Source: Acetobacteraceae bacterium (GTDB taxonomy: Bacteria > Pseudomonadota > Alphaproteobacteria > Acetobacterales > Acetobacteraceae). Taken from it: DNA of 64,000 nucleotides. Position numbers and translations under genes: made by a program. Of the stretch, positions 45,984 through 59,020 are shown piece after piece; position 1 is the first letter of the stretch, and each line of letters opens with the position of its first letter. The stretch is from NCBI GenBank assembly GCA_004843165.1, contig CP039459.1, positions 995,501-1,059,500 on the forward strand. The letters run 5' to 3'. The notes below the pieces were generated by a model. It did not search any database. It was not told the DNA's origin and worked only from the letters and a program-made list of their open reading frames with translations.

Positions 45984-47513
45984 TTACAATCTTGCAGTGG
46001 AAAGAGAATGGGTAAACCATTGCTGAATATTGCTCACCGCATAATGAGACGTATCCAGAACGGGTTGCGGCCAGAGGCCTAAGGCGACCAATAGAATGGC
46101 TAAGGTTAAGATAATGGAAAGTTCACGGGCAGACATGCCGGGTAATATCTGTGCTACAATGTCGCTTTTGGGCGGCCCATAATAGGCCCTGCGGATGAGC
46201 GCAAGGGAATAAATTGAAGCAAAGACAAGCGCAAAAGTGGCAATGATTGTCACGAGAGGTGCTACAGGAAAGGCTCCAAAGAGGATCATAAACTCGCCGA
46301 CAAAATTACCTGTTCCCGGCATGCCCAAGGTTGCGACAGCGAAGAACATGGAAAGTGCAGGAAGATAGCGGATTTTCCCCCAAAGACCTCCCATTAGCCG
46401 CATATCCCTCGTATGGAGGCGTTCATAGAGCTGACCGCAAAGGATAAACATCCCAGCCGCTGAGAGGCCGTGGGCCAGCATTTGAATGACGGCACCTTGA
46501 TAAGCGAGTTCACTGCCTGTGTAGATGGCAATGAGCACAAAGCCCATATGTGAGATAGAGGTATAGGCGACCAACCGTTTAATGTCAGATTGCGTAAAGG
46601 CCATCCATGCACCGTAGAAGATGCCGAGAAGCCCTAGCCACATGGCAATGACGGCAAACTCAGCAGAGGCATGGGGGAAGAGTGGCAAGGAAAAGCGCAG
46701 CATGCCGTAAGCCGCTGTTTTAATCAAAACACCGGCAAGATCCACGGATCCGGCTGTTGGGGCCTGTGCATGTGCATCTGGCAACCAGCCATGCAGAGGT
46801 ACGACAGGCATTTTGACGGCAAAAGCGAGGAAAAAGCCGAGCATCAAAAGATATTCAACATTATGGGACATTTTCGTGTTGAGCAGGTCTTCATAATTAA
46901 AGGTCCAAACACCGCTGCCGCTGTGATGGATAAAGACCAGTCCGAGAATGGCAACCAGCATGACGAGTCCGCTGGCTTGTGTATAGATGAAGAATTTTGT
47001 TGCTGCCGAAATTCTTGTTTTGCCTGTGGAGGCGCTGTGCCCCCAAAGCGCAATAAGAAAATACATTGGCACCAGCATCATTTCCCAGAAGAAAAAGAAG
47101 AGAAACATATCAATGGCTAAAAAGACACCGATAACACTGGCGAGGATCCACATGAGGTTAAAGCAGAAAAACCCCGGATGTTTCTTAATTTCGTTCCACG
47201 AGCAGAGAAGTGCCATTGTCCCAAGGAATGCCGTTAAGACAATCAGTAAGAGGGAAAGACCATCAAGGGCGAAATGGATCGAAATGCCAAAACGCGGAAT
47301 CCAAGGGAGGATGAATTCGGATTGCCACTGCGGAATCCCTGTGGGAATTGCAAGGGAATAGTTTCCGATACCCCATAAATAAAGTGACAATCCAAGGGTT
47401 GAGACCATGCCAGCCAATGCGATCCAAAGGGGGATTTTGTGGCCTAAGCGTTCCGTTTGCCAAGAGAGAAACCCGGCAAGAAACGGAATTAAGATTAACC
47501 AAGGTAATAACAT
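45984..47513 (-). CDS. nuoM: NADH-quinone oxidoreductase subunit M
   Basis: Antiporter-like membrane subunit, 509 residues, the same as E. coli NuoM. Landmarks are FFFFWEMMLVPMYFLIALWG (conserved Glu), KMPVVPLHGWLPDAHAQAPT and DIKRLVAYTSISHMGFVLI. It lies 40 bases after nuoL. Confidence 0.97.
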   Translation of the reverse strand: MLLPWLILIPFLAGFLSWQTERLGHKIPLWIALAGMVSTLGLSLYLWGIGNYSLAIPTGIPQWQSEFILPWIPRFGISIHFALDGLSLLLIVLTAFLGTMALLCSWNEIKKHPGFFCFNLMWILASVIGVFLAIDMFLFFFFWEMMLVPMYFLIALWGHSASTGKTRISAATKFFIYTQASGLVMLVAILGLVFIHHSGSGVWTFNYEDLLNTKMSHNVEYLLMLGFFLAFAVKMPVVPLHGWLPDAHAQAPTAGSVDLAGVLIKTAAYGMLRFSLPLFPHASAEFAVIAMWLGLLGIFYGAWMAFTQSDIKRLVAYTSISHMGFVLIAIYTGSELAYQGAVIQMLAHGLSAAGMFILCGQLYERLHTRDMRLMGGLWGKIRYLPALSMFFAVATLGMPGTGNFVGEFMILFGAFPVAPLVTIIATFALVFASIYSLALIRRAYYGPPKSDIVAQILPGMSARELSIILTLAILLVALGLWPQPVLDTSHYAVSNIQQWFTHSLSTARL

Positions 47514-47553
47514 AAAAACGTACGTCCCTTATCTTTTAATTTTCAGCATAGAA

Positions 47554-49395
47554 TCAACGCAATACCATCAATAATGCCAAGATAATGATAGACCCAATGC
47601 CCATAGAGGCGGCATACCAACGCAGGCAGCCATTTTCACTGATAAGTAAGCCTCTTCCACTCAGGCGTGAGAAGAAAGCCACTGTATCCATGAGAAGACT
47701 TAGCGGATCTTTTTGGAGCCATGTGGCAATAAAGAGGTAAGGTTTGACGAAAAGGAAATGATAAAGTTCATCAAATCCCCATCCGCCGAGCCACCATTTT
47801 GTTAGTAAGGTACCGATTTTGCTTTGAGAAATTGCTGTGACGAAACGACGCTCTCCCAGCCATAGGCAAGCAGCAATGCCAATACCGGAAAGGGCAATAA
47901 CGGCAGAGGCCCCTTGGAGAAAGAGCGTATGATTATGATCTAATATTGCTGTTTCTGGAAGCACATCTTTGAGGGGGAGAACGATCAATGCCCCGACAAA
48001 GGTTGAGAGGATCATCAGTACAGAAAGCGGAAAATATTCTGTGATGGCTTTTCCGGCATGGGCGTGGATCTGTTCTTTCCCGTGGAAAGCAATGAAGATC
48101 ATGCGGAAAGTATATAATGAGGTCATAAAGGCCCCAGCTAAACCTGCCAGCATTAAATTGACGTGGCCATTGACGAAAGCACCTGCTAGGATTTCATCTT
48201 TACTAAAGAAGCCTGCAGTCAGCAGAGGAACGGCAGATAAGGCACCGCCACCGATTAAGAAGCAGGCATAGATAAAGGGAAGTGATTTACGTAAACCGCC
48301 CATTTTGAAGATATTCTGCTCGTGATGGCAAGCTAAAATGACAGAGCCGGCAGAAAGGAAGAGTAATGCTTTGAAAAAAGCATGTGTCATCAGATGGAAA
48401 ATTGCGGCATCCCAAGCTTGCGCTCCGAGGGCTAAGAACATATAGCCAATCTGACTCATCGTAGAGTAAGCAAGCACACGTTTGATGTCAGTCTGCACCA
48501 GTGCGGCAAAGCCGGCGAGAACCAATGTCACAGCACCGATAATGCCAACCAATTCTAAAATTTCCGGCGTCATTAAGAAGAGGGCATGTGTACGTGCAAT
48601 GAGATAAACACCGGCTGTCACCATTGTTGCGGCATGGATCAAGGCAGAGACAGGTGTCGGCCCTGCCATCGCATCGGCAAGCCAAACTTGGAGTGGAATT
48701 TGTGCGGATTTACCGACAGCACCGCCAAGGAGCATCAAGGTCGCCCATGTGAGTGCTGTATCTCCGATAGCAAAATGCTGGGGCACTAAGAGTGCCATTT
48801 CCTGAAAATCGAGCGTACCGAGGTCTCTGTAGAGAATGAACATTCCAAAAGCGAGCAAGACATCCCCGATACGGGTGACGATAAAGGCTTTTTCTGCGGC
48901 ATTATCATTCTGAAGATCGGTATAGTAAAAGCCGATTAGGAGATAAGAGCAGAGGCCGACCCCTTCCCAGCCAAGATACATCAGGAGCAAATTGTCGCCG
49001 AGAACCAGAATAATCATGCTGGCGATAAAGAGGTTCGTATAGGCGAAAAAGCGGGAATAGCCCTCTTCGCCTCGCATATAGTAAGTGGCATAGACATGAA
49101 TGAGAAAACCAACCCCTGTGACAATGGAAAGCATTGTTAAGGAGAGGCCATCTACAGCAAAGCGGAAGGCAATGTCGAAATGATCGACAGACATCCAAGT
49201 CCAAAGCGGTACTTTGAAAGCTGTCTGCCCATCGGAAAAAAAGTCAAAATCAATATAAGCCGTTGCCAGGGCGGACAGACCGATACTGCCTGCCCCAATG
49301 AGGGCAGAAAGATTTTCTGACCAGCGGCGACCAAAAAACGCTAATAGGAGAAAGCCAATGAGCGGAATAAGAAAGGTTAAGGTAAGAATATTCAT
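47554..49395 (-). CDS. nuoL: NADH-quinone oxidoreductase subunit L
   Basis: Distal antiporter-like subunit with the long lateral helix, 613 residues, the same as E. coli NuoL. Landmarks: [75 protein letters not shown]. Its start overlaps the nuoK stop by four bases (ATGA). Confidence 0.97.
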   Translation of the reverse strand: MNILTLTFLIPLIGFLLLAFFGRRWSENLSALIGAGSIGLSALATAYIDFDFFSDGQTAFKVPLWTWMSVDHFDIAFRFAVDGLSLTMLSIVTGVGFLIHVYATYYMRGEEGYSRFFAYTNLFIASMIILVLGDNLLLMYLGWEGVGLCSYLLIGFYYTDLQNDNAAEKAFIVTRIGDVLLAFGMFILYRDLGTLDFQEMALLVPQHFAIGDTALTWATLMLLGGAVGKSAQIPLQVWLADAMAGPTPVSALIHAATMVTAGVYLIARTHALFLMTPEILELVGIIGAVTLVLAGFAALVQTDIKRVLAYSTMSQIGYMFLALGAQAWDAAIFHLMTHAFFKALLFLSAGSVILACHHEQNIFKMGGLRKSLPFIYACFLIGGGALSAVPLLTAGFFSKDEILAGAFVNGHVNLMLAGLAGAFMTSLYTFRMIFIAFHGKEQIHAHAGKAITEYFPLSVLMILSTFVGALIVLPLKDVLPETAILDHNHTLFLQGASAVIALSGIGIAACLWLGERRFVTAISQSKIGTLLTKWWLGGWGFDELYHFLFVKPYLFIATWLQKDPLSLLMDTVAFFSRLSGRGLLISENGCLRWYAASMGIGSIIILALLMVLR

Positions 49396-49694
49396 CCGTG
49401 TAACTCACTTGCTGAATCCGTATCCAAATTCTGGCGGCGGCGTTGAAGCTGGAAAAGTAAGGCGAGACCGATGCTGGCCTCGGCGGCAGCAAGAGTAATG
49501 GCAAGAATATACATGACTTGCCCATCGGTCTGCTCCCAGACGGAGCCGGCGACAACGAGCGCTAAGGCTGCGGCATTAATCATAATCTCTAAACTAATCA
49601 GCATAAAAAGAAGATTACGGCGAATAACGAGCCCTGCAAGGCCGAGGGCAAATAAGATCGCTGCAAAGGTTAGGCCATGAGAGAGCGGAATCAT
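49392..49694 (-). CDS. nuoK: NADH-quinone oxidoreductase subunit K
   Basis: Three-helix subunit of 100 residues, the same length as in E. coli. The buried Glu in [17 protein letters not shown] and the second Glu in [13 protein letters not shown] are both present. It overlaps nuoJ and nuoL by four bases each. Confidence 0.97.
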   Translation of the reverse strand: MIPLSHGLTFAAILFALGLAGLVIRRNLLFMLISLEIMINAAALALVVAGSVWEQTDGQVMYILAITLAAAEASIGLALLFQLQRRRQNLDTDSASELHG

Positions 49695-50242
49695 ATTTGT
49701 TCCTCCGTTTTAATAAGGGCGTTCTTATGATGATCAAAAGAAAGTTCCTCTTCGGTATGGTTGCGCCCAATATGGAAAGCGACAATCATCCCAGCGAGCA
49801 GAAGCATTGAAGCGAGTTCAACAACCATGACATATGGCCCAAAAAGGGAAATACCCACCTCTTTGATCCCGATGATTTTGCCTGAGATCATTTGGGGGCT
49901 GAGGTCAAAAATCGCATAGAGCATCATGGCGAGAAGTACTGCGGAAAGAAACGCAGGGCCAATCCAAGTTTGCGGTTTAAGCCATTCACGTTCCTGTTCA
50001 ATTTCAGCTTGTCCAAGATTAAGCATCATAATCACGAAGACAAAAAGTACCATGATGGCACCCGCATAGATGATGACTTCGAGCGCCCCTGCAAAATAGG
50101 CCCCAAGAGAGAAGAAAACCCCAGAAACGGCTAAGAGAGAAACAATGAAATATAAAAGGGCACGCACAGGATTTGTATGGGTAATCACTCTAAACGTGGC
50201 AATGATGGCAATAAGTGCGCAAAGATAAAAAGAGAATGCCAT
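49691..50242 (-). CDS. nuoJ: NADH-quinone oxidoreductase subunit J
   Basis: Membrane subunit of 183 residues (184 in E. coli): [21 protein letters not shown], then [22 protein letters not shown], which contains the transmembrane helix with the pi-bulge. I chose ATG 50242, preceded by the strong AAGGAGG and 10 bases after nuoI; the longer frame to 50329 would overlap nuoI. Confidence 0.95.
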   Translation of the reverse strand: MAFSFYLCALIAIIATFRVITHTNPVRALLYFIVSLLAVSGVFFSLGAYFAGALEVIIYAGAIMVLFVFVIMMLNLGQAEIEQEREWLKPQTWIGPAFLSAVLLAMMLYAIFDLSPQMISGKIIGIKEVGISLFGPYVMVVELASMLLLAGMIVAFHIGRNHTEEELSFDHHKNALIKTEEQI

Positions 50243-50252
50243 GTTGTCCTCC

Positions 50253-50795
50253 TTAGGGGAGCAGGGTTTTGACGTTGATAGGTTTTGCTTCGTTTTCAGC
50301 AAAGCCCTTATTTTTGCCCTTAATGGCAATACCGCTCATTTTATAAAAATTATAATCAGGATATTTGCCGGGACCTGAAATCAGGAGGTCCTCTTTTTCA
50401 TAGACAAGATCCTGCCGCTTATATTCTCCCAATTCAAAATCAGGGGTTAGCTGAATGGCTGTTGTGGGGCAGGCTTCTTCACACAGACCACAAAAAATAC
50501 AGCGGGAAAAATTGATGCGGAAAAATTCTGGATACCAGCGGCCGTCTTCTGTTTCCGCTTTTTGCAAAGAGATACAGCCGACAGGACAGGCAACAGCACA
50601 CAGATTGCAAGCAACGCAGCGCTCATCGCCATCAGGATCACGGGTGAGCACGATACGTCCACGGTAACGTGGTGGAACGGGGACAGGGGTTTCGGGATAC
50701 ATTTGGGTTTCACGCTTGGCGAAAGCATGCATACCAATAATCCAAAGACTACGAATTTGTGTGCCGAAACCGACTAATAATTCTTTTAATGTCAT
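50253..50795 (-). CDS. nuoI: NADH-quinone oxidoreductase subunit I (ferredoxin-like)
   Basis: Carries iron-sulphur clusters N6a and N6b that pass electrons to NuoB. The 180-residue protein (180 in E. coli) has two CxxCxxCxxxCP motifs: Cys60, 63, 66, 70 and Cys99, 102, 105, 109. It lies 15 bases after nuoH. Confidence 0.97.
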   Translation of the reverse strand: MTLKELLVGFGTQIRSLWIIGMHAFAKRETQMYPETPVPVPPRYRGRIVLTRDPDGDERCVACNLCAVACPVGCISLQKAETEDGRWYPEFFRINFSRCIFCGLCEEACPTTAIQLTPDFELGEYKRQDLVYEKEDLLISGPGKYPDYNFYKMSGIAIKGKNKGFAENEAKPINVKTLLP

Positions 50796-50810
50796 CGTAT
50801 TTGCACCATT

Positions 50811-51788
50811 TTATTGTGCTTTCCAGAAAATAATGGTCGCTGTGACTAAGAAGTTTAACAAAGTTAGCGGCAGGCAGACTTTCCAGCCAAAAGACATCAC
50901 CTGATCATAGCGTGGGCGCTGTAGTGCTGCACGAACCAAGATAAACATCATCATAAAAAAGGAGGTCTTGAGCGCAAACCATAGGAAAGGCGGTAAGAAA
51001 GGGCCTTGCCATCCCCCAAAAAACAGGGTGACGATTAAGGCCGAGACGGTCACAATGCCGACATATTCTCCGACAAAGAACATGCCAAATTTCATGCCGG
51101 AATATTCGATATGATACCCATCAGCAAGTTCTTGCTCTGTTTCCGGCTGGTCAAAGGGATGACGGTGGCAGACGGCAATGGCGGCAATGGCAAAGGTTAA
51201 AAATCCAAAAAATTGCGGGATAATATTCCATAGATGGGCTTGGCTATGGACAATATCGCTCAGGTTAAAAGAACCTGCTTGCGCCACGACGCCCATCAGG
51301 GACATGCCAAAGAAGACTTCGTAGCTCAGTGTCTGCACAGAGGCACGCATCGCCCCAAGCAGAGAATATTTGTTATTGCTGGAATAGCCGGCAAATAAAA
51401 CCGCATAAACAGCAAGTCCTGCCATCATAAAAAAGAAAAGAATGCCAATATTGAGGTTAGCAATCAGCCAGTTTGGTGTGATGGGAATGATGGCAAAAGG
51501 CAGGAGCAGGGCGGTAAAAGCAATCGCCGGTGCCAATGTAAAAATGAGTGGGTCTGTAAATCGTGGAACCCAGTCTTCTTTAAAGAACATTTTTATCATG
51601 TCAGCAATCAGCTGAAGCGATCCGCCCCAGCCAACACGATTAGGTCCGTAACGATTTTGGAAAAGGCCAAGAAGGCGTCGTTCTGCAAAACTCATAAAGG
51701 CTGCAATGATAACAACAGCGAGTAAAATGACGATCGCTTTAAGAACGCCTAAGAGAATGCTAACCATTTCAGGAGTTAACCAATTCAT
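50811..51788 (-). CDS. nuoH: NADH-quinone oxidoreductase subunit H
   Basis: Membrane subunit at the quinone site, 325 residues as in E. coli, with eight helices. Landmarks: [36 protein letters not shown], and the acidic loop [21 protein letters not shown]. Its start overlaps the nuoG stop by four bases. Confidence 0.97.
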   Translation of the reverse strand: MNWLTPEMVSILLGVLKAIVILLAVVIIAAFMSFAERRLLGLFQNRYGPNRVGWGGSLQLIADMIKMFFKEDWVPRFTDPLIFTLAPAIAFTALLLPFAIIPITPNWLIANLNIGILFFFMMAGLAVYAVLFAGYSSNNKYSLLGAMRASVQTLSYEVFFGMSLMGVVAQAGSFNLSDIVHSQAHLWNIIPQFFGFLTFAIAAIAVCHRHPFDQPETEQELADGYHIEYSGMKFGMFFVGEYVGIVTVSALIVTLFFGGWQGPFLPPFLWFALKTSFFMMMFILVRAALQRPRYDQVMSFGWKVCLPLTLLNFLVTATIIFWKAQ

Positions 51789-54559
51789 ACTTCGACCACC
51801 CTTAGAGTATCAATATATTGATGGGCTAATATTGGTGCGATATCTGGGAATCCCATTGGCAACCCAATTTGTCCTGTTGTCAAGTTCTCAGAAAGGACGA
51901 CAGGTAGCTGAATGATTTGCTCGTTTATCTCTAATATGAGGAGCATACCGGCTGTGATACCGAGTTTCGCTGCATCCGCTGGATTGAGTTTGAGATAAGG
52001 GCTTGGCATACGTTTTTGAAAAACGGGGGACCGCTGAGAAGTCTCTTCACTTCCAAATAAATGATAGAATGGAACAATCTGCCACTCTTCGGATTTTGCC
52101 TTGAAAGCTTTAGGAATAGCGGTGAAGTAATTTAAGCTATCTTCACCTTTTTCAAAGAGGCGGATTCCGGGATCGCCATGACGTAAATGCCCACCGATTT
52201 CTGCTTGGAATTTGTTCCATGCCTGCGGCGAATTCCAGCCTGGTGCCCATGCAAAAGGAATTTCTGAGCGCGGTGCGGACGGCTGGTTGTTTCCCTCCAT
52301 GGAAAAGGCAAACATGCTGTCTTTATCTTGCGGCTGGCGGGGTTCATGTACGCTGATATTGGCACGCATTGCGGTGCGCCCGCTGTAACGATGCGGCTCA
52401 CGGGCGAGTTTTTGCCCTCTGACACGAAAGGAGGCATCCGGTGCGGCGTCTTTGATTTTTTCAAGGGCAGGCAGCGTTTTACAGACCTCATCAATGATCT
52501 GATCAAATTGCCCCCAATCAGCTTGTCCCGCTTTCATGGCAGAAAGCCAGCGCCAAGATTCGAGAATGGTGACGCTCTTATCATAAAAGGCTGGATCATA
52601 AACTTGGAAGAAACGCTGGGCACGTCCTTCATGGTTGACAACTGTGCCATCGCCTTCGGCAAAACTTGCCGCGGAAAGAACCAGATCGGCTTTCTCCATG
52701 ATTTTTGTTTGCAGATGGTCAAGAACAATGACCGAAGCGGCCTTTTCTAAAGCGGCATCAACATCTTTAACACTTGCATGGCGGTAGAGATCATTTTCAA
52801 GAATAATGACATTATCGGCTGATCCATTTTTCAATGCGCTCAGCGCTTGATCCAAGGAGCCGCCGCCAATCATGGCAAGGCCAATAGAATTAACCTCATC
52901 GGCTACGAGCGTTAAGCCAACTTCACTCCCTTGTTCTTTGAGCGCTTTGGCAATGTTTGCCGCAGATTGAAGGATGGCGGTACCGCCTGCCTGTGTACCA
53001 GAGATAATTAAAGGTTTTCTCGCTTCTCGTAACGCATTGACAATATCATCCACTTTGCGCTGACAATCTGGTGGGAGATCCTCAACCGCAGGGGCTTGAG
53101 GATCGATTTTATGGGCAATGGCAAAGGCCAGACGTGCCTGATCTTCGGCAGGGGCATGGTAAGTTGCGGCGGCGGCATCATCGAGACGGGTTTTATCTGT
53201 ACTTGTGATAAAAAGCGGGAATCTTGAGCCTTGTGCAATATTTTGAAGCGCAGCGACTTGCCAATTTTCAAGCGGGCTGGCAGCGGCTCTTTCACGCTCT
53301 GTCATTTTAGCCATTTCCGCCGGTGTTGGGCATTGCCCACCGCAGGACATTTCTTTTGCTTTTTGTTTCAAGGCCTGACGAACAGCCAAGGCAATGCGTG
53401 CCCCCGTCTGTGTAATATCTTCGCCTAAGATGAGGACAGTATCATAAGATTCAATTTCTCGCAGGGAGGGGGTATAAATACCGCTTTCCTGTAGAATTTT
53501 TAAAGCTAAATTTAGTCTTTCAAGTTCGTCTGTCGCTAGGCCTGTATAGAAATTATCAGCACCTACTAAGTTGCGGAGGGTGGTGTTGCTTTCGATACTG
53601 GCACGTGGTGATCCGATGGCAATGGTTTTTTTTGCTTGGCGTAAAAATGCTGCAGCCTCTGCAATAGCCTCTTGTGCATCGAGTTTTTTATTCTCTTCTG
53701 CGTGTCGGCGCATAGGATGTTTGGGACGATTTTCCAGATTGACATAGCCATAGCCAAAACGTCCGCGGTCACAGAGAAAATAATGATTTACAGTGCCGTT
53801 ATAACGGTTTTCAATGCGGCGTAATTCGCCATAGCGTTCCCCTGGGCTGATATTGCACCCGACAGAACATTGCTGGCAAATGCTTGGCGCAAACTGCATG
53901 TCCCATTTGCGGTTATAGCGTTCTGTATGGGTTTTGTCGGTAAAGACACCGGTTGGGCAGACTTCCGTAAGATTTCCAGAGAACTCACTTTCCAGCGTGC
54001 CATCTTCAATCCGGCCGAAATAGACATTGTTATGTGCCCCAAAAACGCCAAGATCAGTGCCATCTGCATAGTCTTTATAGTAGCGAACGCAACGGTAGCA
54101 GGCGATGCAGCGATTCATTTCATGGGCGACAAAAGGACCAAGATTCTGATTTTGATGCGTCCGTTTTAAAAAGCGAAAACGGCGTTTATTATGGCCTGTC
54201 ATGACAGTCATATCTTGAAGATGGCAATTTCCACCCTCCGCACAGACAGGGCAATCATGCGGATGGTTGGTCATCAGCCACTCAACGACACTTTGACGGA
54301 ATTCTTTCGCCTCATCATCTTCGATGGAGATCATAGTGCCATCTGTGGCCGGTGCCATGCAGGACATGACAAGGCGACCACGTTTATCATCTGCATTTTG
54401 ATATTGTTTTACGGCGCACTGGCGGCAGGAGCCGACACTTCCGAGGGCTGGATGCCAGCAAAAATAGGGGATATTAAGGCCGAGTGAGAGACATGCCTGC
54501 AACAGATTATCTGCACCGTTAACCTCATATTCTTTGCCATCAACGTAAATTGTAGCCAT
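51785..54559 (-). CDS. nuoG: NADH-quinone oxidoreductase subunit G
   Basis: Largest peripheral-arm subunit, 924 residues (about 908 in E. coli). Cluster ligands: [2Fe-2S] Cys34, 45, 48, 67; N5 His99, Cys103, 106, 112; then an N4 set ([20 protein letters not shown]). The extra N7 motif CQQCSVGC followed by Cys after exactly 27 residues is present; it is typical of E. coli-type enzymes and absent from mitochondrial and most alphaproteobacterial forms. The molybdopterin-oxidoreductase-like C-terminal half is intact. Confidence 0.96.
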   Translation of the reverse strand: MATIYVDGKEYEVNGADNLLQACLSLGLNIPYFCWHPALGSVGSCRQCAVKQYQNADDKRGRLVMSCMAPATDGTMISIEDDEAKEFRQSVVEWLMTNHPHDCPVCAEGGNCHLQDMTVMTGHNKRRFRFLKRTHQNQNLGPFVAHEMNRCIACYRCVRYYKDYADGTDLGVFGAHNNVYFGRIEDGTLESEFSGNLTEVCPTGVFTDKTHTERYNRKWDMQFAPSICQQCSVGCNISPGERYGELRRIENRYNGTVNHYFLCDRGRFGYGYVNLENRPKHPMRRHAEENKKLDAQEAIAEAAAFLRQAKKTIAIGSPRASIESNTTLRNLVGADNFYTGLATDELERLNLALKILQESGIYTPSLREIESYDTVLILGEDITQTGARIALAVRQALKQKAKEMSCGGQCPTPAEMAKMTERERAAASPLENWQVAALQNIAQGSRFPLFITSTDKTRLDDAAAATYHAPAEDQARLAFAIAHKIDPQAPAVEDLPPDCQRKVDDIVNALREARKPLIISGTQAGGTAILQSAANIAKALKEQGSEVGLTLVADEVNSIGLAMIGGGSLDQALSALKNGSADNVIILENDLYRHASVKDVDAALEKAASVIVLDHLQTKIMEKADLVLSAASFAEGDGTVVNHEGRAQRFFQVYDPAFYDKSVTILESWRWLSAMKAGQADWGQFDQIIDEVCKTLPALEKIKDAAPDASFRVRGQKLAREPHRYSGRTAMRANISVHEPRQPQDKDSMFAFSMEGNNQPSAPRSEIPFAWAPGWNSPQAWNKFQAEIGGHLRHGDPGIRLFEKGEDSLNYFTAIPKAFKAKSEEWQIVPFYHLFGSEETSQRSPVFQKRMPSPYLKLNPADAAKLGITAGMLLILEINEQIIQLPVVLSENLTTGQIGLPMGFPDIAPILAHQYIDTLRVVEV

Positions 54560-54590
54560 TTTCGCATTCTTTCAAATTAAAATCAGAGCT

Positions 54591-55931
54591 TTACCCGTAC
54601 GTGCTGCATATATTTGGCTGAATGCCACGGACAGTCCAGGAAGTTTCACCGGGCTGGCGCTTGATGCCTGCTTCAAACTCACTACGGAAATATTTTATGG
54701 CGCTTTGCAAGGGTTCAACGGCACCGGGAGCAAGCGAGCAGAAGGTTTTCCCTGGGCCTAAAAAACGGCAAAGATGCTCAAGCGTTTCAATATCTCCAGG
54801 GCGGCCTTCGCCTTCTTCAAGGGCACGCAGGATTTGAACGCTCCACGGTAGTCCCTCACGGCATGGCGTGCACCAGCCGCAAGATTCACGGGCAAAGAAT
54901 TCTTCTAAATTACGCACGAGGGAAACCATATTGATTTCGTTATCAACGGCCATCGCAAGCGCCGTTCCTAAACGGCTTCCGGCCTTGCCGATCGTGGCAT
55001 ATTCCATTGGCAGGTCAAGATGTGCATCGGTTAGAAAATCGGTAGAGGCACCGCCCGGCTGCCAGGCTTTAAGGGTTAGGCCATCTTGCATTCCGCCGGC
55101 ATAATCTTCTAAGATTTCACGGGCGGTTGTGCCAAAAGGAAGCTCCCAAAGGCCGGGATTTTTAACACGGCCGGAAAATCCCATTAATTTCGTACCGGTA
55201 TCACTGCTGTTGGAAAGACTTTGGTACCATTCAACCCCATGTTCTAAAATGGCAGGAACATTGCATAAGGTTTCGACATTATTGACGCAGGTTGGTTTGC
55301 CCCAGATACCGAATTTTGCAGGAAAAGGCGGCTTTGCACGTGGGTTGGCTCTGCGCCCCTCCAATGAGTTCATAAGAGCGGTTTCTTCACCACAAATATA
55401 GCGGCCAGCGCCTGTATGTACAAATAATTCGAAATCAAATCCTGTTCCGAAAATATTTTTCCCAATCAGGCCTTTTTCTTTGGCTTCGGCGAGGGCGTGG
55501 CGAAGATTTTTCTCGGCGGTGACATATTCACCCCGGAGAAAGATATAGCCTCGATAGGCTTTGAGGGCAAAGGCACCAATAAGCATCCCCTCAATTAATA
55601 AATGCGGTAATTGTTCAAGGAGCATGCGGTCTTTATACGTACCCGGCTCCATTTCATCGGCATTGCATAAAAGGTAGCGCTGATTGAGAGACTCATCTTG
55701 GGGCATGAGGCTCCATTTTGTGCCTGTGGAGAAGCCTGCACCGCCACGTCCTTTTAGGCCGGCATCTTTGACAATGCTGACGATGTCCTCTGGGGCTTTG
55801 CTTGTCAGCGCTTTTCGGGCCGCTTCATAACCGTTTTTCCTTTGATATTCCTTTAGAAAAATAGGCTGTTCATCTGGCCGTAAACGCCATGTTAAAGGAT
55901 GTTTCTCCGGTGTGAGTTGGATATTTTTCAT
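54591..55931 (-). CDS. nuoF: NADH-quinone oxidoreductase subunit F (FMN/NADH site)
   Basis: This 446-residue subunit binds NADH and FMN and carries cluster N3. Landmarks: [17 protein letters not shown] (FMN), [16 protein letters not shown], and the [4Fe-4S] ligands in [12 protein letters not shown] with the fourth Cys in LEHLCRFLG. Its start overlaps the nuoE stop by four bases. Confidence 0.97.
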   Translation of the reverse strand: MKNIQLTPEKHPLTWRLRPDEQPIFLKEYQRKNGYEAARKALTSKAPEDIVSIVKDAGLKGRGGAGFSTGTKWSLMPQDESLNQRYLLCNADEMEPGTYKDRMLLEQLPHLLIEGMLIGAFALKAYRGYIFLRGEYVTAEKNLRHALAEAKEKGLIGKNIFGTGFDFELFVHTGAGRYICGEETALMNSLEGRRANPRAKPPFPAKFGIWGKPTCVNNVETLCNVPAILEHGVEWYQSLSNSSDTGTKLMGFSGRVKNPGLWELPFGTTAREILEDYAGGMQDGLTLKAWQPGGASTDFLTDAHLDLPMEYATIGKAGSRLGTALAMAVDNEINMVSLVRNLEEFFARESCGWCTPCREGLPWSVQILRALEEGEGRPGDIETLEHLCRFLGPGKTFCSLAPGAVEPLQSAIKYFRSEFEAGIKRQPGETSWTVRGIQPNICSTYG

Positions 55932-56428
55932 CTGTATTGCTCCAGAAGATCAGGGATGGCCTCTGGTGTAAGGTGACTATGGAGATCCTCATCAATCATA
56001 ATGCTTGGACCTTTGTGGCAATCGCCTAAACAGCAGGTATTGAGGAGGGTAAAGCGTCCATCAGGGGTGGTTTCTCCGGGCTTTATTTTTAGGTAGTCCT
56101 CAATGGCAGACTGAATGCCTTGATAGCCTGTGATATGGCAGACGACAGAGTCACAATAGCGGACGATATGCCGCCCAACAGGTTGCCGAAAAATTTGATT
56201 ATAGAAGGTGGCGACCCCCTCAACATCTGTTGCAGGGATTTCTAAGATTTCTGCAATGGCATAAATGGCAGCATCCGGCACCCAGCCACGTTCTTTTTGA
56301 ACAATTTTTAGGGCTTCGATCGAGGCGGCGCGGGCATGTTCATAATGTTGTTTTTCATGCGTAATCGCCTCACGCTCAGTCGGGCTAAATGTAAAAACGT
56401 CAAATGTTGGCTGTTGATTATTTTGCAT
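55928..56428 (-). CDS. nuoE: NADH-quinone oxidoreductase subunit E
   Basis: Thioredoxin-fold [2Fe-2S] subunit (N1a), 166 residues as in E. coli. Ligands are Cys92 and Cys97 (YCDSVVCH) and Cys133 and Cys137 (CLGDC). It is separated from nuoCD by two bases. Confidence 0.97.
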   Translation of the reverse strand: MQNNQQPTFDVFTFSPTEREAITHEKQHYEHARAASIEALKIVQKERGWVPDAAIYAIAEILEIPATDVEGVATFYNQIFRQPVGRHIVRYCDSVVCHITGYQGIQSAIEDYLKIKPGETTPDGRFTLLNTCCLGDCHKGPSIMIDEDLHSHLTPEAIPDLLEQYR

Positions 56429-56430
56429 GA

Positions 56431-58224
56431 TTAGCGATCCACGTCTGACATAACAAAGTCGATACTTCCTAAATAAACGACAAGATCGGAGATGAAACTG
56501 CCTCGGATGACCGATGGAATCTGCTGTAAATGCGGATAGCTCGGCGTACGGATGCGGGTACGATAGCTCATCGTGCCGCCATCACTGGTGAGGTAATAGC
56601 TGTTAATACCTTTGGTCGCTTCAATCATTTGGAAAGATTCATTGGCTGGCATGACAGGCCCCCAGGAGACCTGTAAGAAATGCGTAATGAGTGTTTCAAT
56701 ATCCCGTAAAGTACGCTCTCTTGGGGGCGGTGTTGTTAAAGGATGATCCGCTTTAAACGGCCCTGAAGGCATGTTTTTAAAACATTGCTCAAGGATGCGC
56801 AGAGATTGACGCATTTCTTCCATTTTGAGCATCACTCTTGTGTAAGAGTCACTGATGCCGCCGCCAAGCGGAACGTCAAAATCAAAATGCTGATATCCAG
56901 AATAAGGGCGCGCCTTGCGTACATCAAAATCAATTCCTGTCGCACGTAGACCGGCACCCGTAACACCCCATTCAATGGCTTCCTGTGCGTTATAGGCGGC
57001 AACACCGACAGAGCGCCCTTTGAGGACGGTATTTTGCAAGGCCGCTTTTTCATATTCTTTTAAGCGCTTTGGCAGCCAGTCCAGAAATTCACGAAGTAGT
57101 TTTTCCCAGCCCAGCGGCAAATCATGTGCCACACCGCCGATGCGGAACCAAGCCGGATGCATCCGAAATCCTGTAATGGCTTCCACGATATTATAGATTT
57201 TTTGACGATCGGTGAAGGCAAAGAAGACAGGTGACATCCCGCCGAGATCTTGAATAAAGGTCGAAATATATAAAAGATGACTATTGATCCGGAAAAGCTC
57301 TGAGAGCATGACACGGATCACCTGAACACGTTCCGGTACCACAATGCCTGCCAGTTTTTCAACGGCAAGAATATAAGGCATTTCATTGACGCAACCGCCA
57401 AGATATTCGACACGATCCGTGTAGGGAATATAGCTGTGCCAAGATTGGCGTTCGCCCATTTTTTCAGCACCACGATGATGATAGCCAATATCGGGGACGC
57501 AATCGACAATTTCCTCGCCGTCTAATTGCAAGACAATGCGGAAAGCACCGTGAGAAGAAGGGTGATTTGGCCCAAGATTGAGGAACATAAAATCCTCATT
57601 CTCACGATGACGTTTCATTCCCCAGTCTTCGGGCTTGAAGGTTAGGGCTTCCATTTCAAGAGCTTGTTTCGCTTTGGTTAGCTCAAAAGGATCAAATTCT
57701 GTTGCACGGGCTGGGTAATCTTTTCTTAAAGGGTGCCCTTCCCATGTTGGCGGCATCATAATACGGGTGAGGTTTGGATGGCCTTGGAAAACAATGCCAA
57801 ACATTTCCCATGTTTCTCGCTCATACCAGTTTGCATTTGGAAAAATATGGGTAATGGTTGGGAGTTTCAGGTCATTTTCCGAGAGCGCAACCTTAATCAT
57901 AATATCGCTGTTTCTCTCAAGGGAGAGAAGATGATAAAAAACTGTAAAATCCGCCTCTGGCAAACCATTCCGGTGGGTGCGCAGCCGTTCATCAACGCCG
58001 TGAAGATCATAGAGCATGCTGTAGGGCTGAGGCGCTGTCTTTAAAAAATCAATGACAGAGAGCAGTTTTGTGCGTTCAATCCAAATAACAGGGATTCCCA
58101 TACGGGTTGGCTGAACGCTGAAGGAATTTGCTCCGATATGATTGCGTAATTCGCTGATGACTGGGGCTGTCAAGTGATCTTTGGTTTCCCAAGCCGTTGC
58201 GTCATCTGCCGCTAAGTCCGTCAT
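56431..58224 (-). CDS. nuoCD: NADH-quinone oxidoreductase, fused subunits C and D
   Basis: The 597-residue protein joins NuoC (residues 1-180, ending near [20 protein letters not shown]) to NuoD (from about 205, [21 protein letters not shown]). NuoD forms the quinone pocket: conserved His/Asp in [17 protein letters not shown], and the C-terminal [17 protein letters not shown]. The fusion is the E. coli arrangement; most alphaproteobacteria encode nuoC and nuoD separately. A 120-bp gap before it, the longest within the operon, shows no gene. Confidence 0.97.
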   Translation of the reverse strand: MTDLAADDATAWETKDHLTAPVISELRNHIGANSFSVQPTRMGIPVIWIERTKLLSVIDFLKTAPQPYSMLYDLHGVDERLRTHRNGLPEADFTVFYHLLSLERNSDIMIKVALSENDLKLPTITHIFPNANWYERETWEMFGIVFQGHPNLTRIMMPPTWEGHPLRKDYPARATEFDPFELTKAKQALEMEALTFKPEDWGMKRHRENEDFMFLNLGPNHPSSHGAFRIVLQLDGEEIVDCVPDIGYHHRGAEKMGERQSWHSYIPYTDRVEYLGGCVNEMPYILAVEKLAGIVVPERVQVIRVMLSELFRINSHLLYISTFIQDLGGMSPVFFAFTDRQKIYNIVEAITGFRMHPAWFRIGGVAHDLPLGWEKLLREFLDWLPKRLKEYEKAALQNTVLKGRSVGVAAYNAQEAIEWGVTGAGLRATGIDFDVRKARPYSGYQHFDFDVPLGGGISDSYTRVMLKMEEMRQSLRILEQCFKNMPSGPFKADHPLTTPPPRERTLRDIETLITHFLQVSWGPVMPANESFQMIEATKGINSYYLTSDGGTMSYRTRIRTPSYPHLQQIPSVIRGSFISDLVVYLGSIDFVMSDVDR

Positions 58225-58344
58225 ATAATATTCACCATTACAAAAATTTCGTGGTTACTGTTATGTGTTGCCGCTTATTCTTTTGGGTGATGCTCTCTAA
58301 AATTTTTTAAGAAAGCGCCACTGAAGAAAGTCATACGGCTAAAA

Positions 58345-59019
58345 TTAAATTTTATCTGGGGTTCTAAGGTCTGTAACTTTCATACGTTCCTCCCGCTTGC
58401 GTTCACGTTCAGATGGCATATTGGCACGGTAAACTCCTTGATCCCCAACGACCCAAGAGAGGGGGCGGCGCTCTTGTGCAACAGATTTTTGCAAAAGCAT
58501 TAATGCCTGTATGTAGGCTTCAGGACGAGGGGGGCAACCGGGAATATAGACATCCACAGGGAGAAATTTATCGACCCCTTGCACAACAGAATAAATGTCA
58601 TACATGCCACCGGAATTGGCACAGGCACCCATCGAAATCACCCATTTTGGCTCTAGCATTTGATCGTATAAGCGTTGGATAACAGGAGCCATTTTTGTAA
58701 AACATGTCCCGGCAACAACCATGAAATCCGCCTGACGGGGCGAGGCACGCAAAACTTCGGAACCAAAACGTGCAATGTCATGTGCAGCTGTAAAGGCCGT
58801 TGTCATTTCAACATAACAGCAGGAAAGTCCGAAATTGTAAGGCCAGAGAGAGTTTTTACGGCTCCAGTTCACCATTTTGTTAAGAACGTCGTCGAGTTTC
58901 CCCATGAAAACATTTTTATTGACGGCCGCCTCTATCGGATCGCTGACGGTTTCTTGTGTTTGCAGGGGATAGCGGTCATTTTCGCCACTTTGACCAACAC
59001 GGGTAAGGGTATAATCCAT
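58345..59019 (-). CDS. nuoB: NADH-quinone oxidoreductase subunit B
   Basis: Carries cluster N2, the last in the chain before quinone. The 224-residue protein has the four ligands Cys67 and Cys68 (GLSCCYVEM), Cys133 ([10 protein letters not shown]) and Cys162 ([11 protein letters not shown]). The stretch around 104-165 looks nearly identical to E. coli NuoB. It lies one base after nuoA. Confidence 0.97.
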   Translation of the reverse strand: MDYTLTRVGQSGENDRYPLQTQETVSDPIEAAVNKNVFMGKLDDVLNKMVNWSRKNSLWPYNFGLSCCYVEMTTAFTAAHDIARFGSEVLRASPRQADFMVVAGTCFTKMAPVIQRLYDQMLEPKWVISMGACANSGGMYDIYSVVQGVDKFLPVDVYIPGCPPRPEAYIQALMLLQKSVAQERRPLSWVVGDQGVYRANMPSERERKREERMKVTDLRTPDKI

Positions 59020-59020
59020 C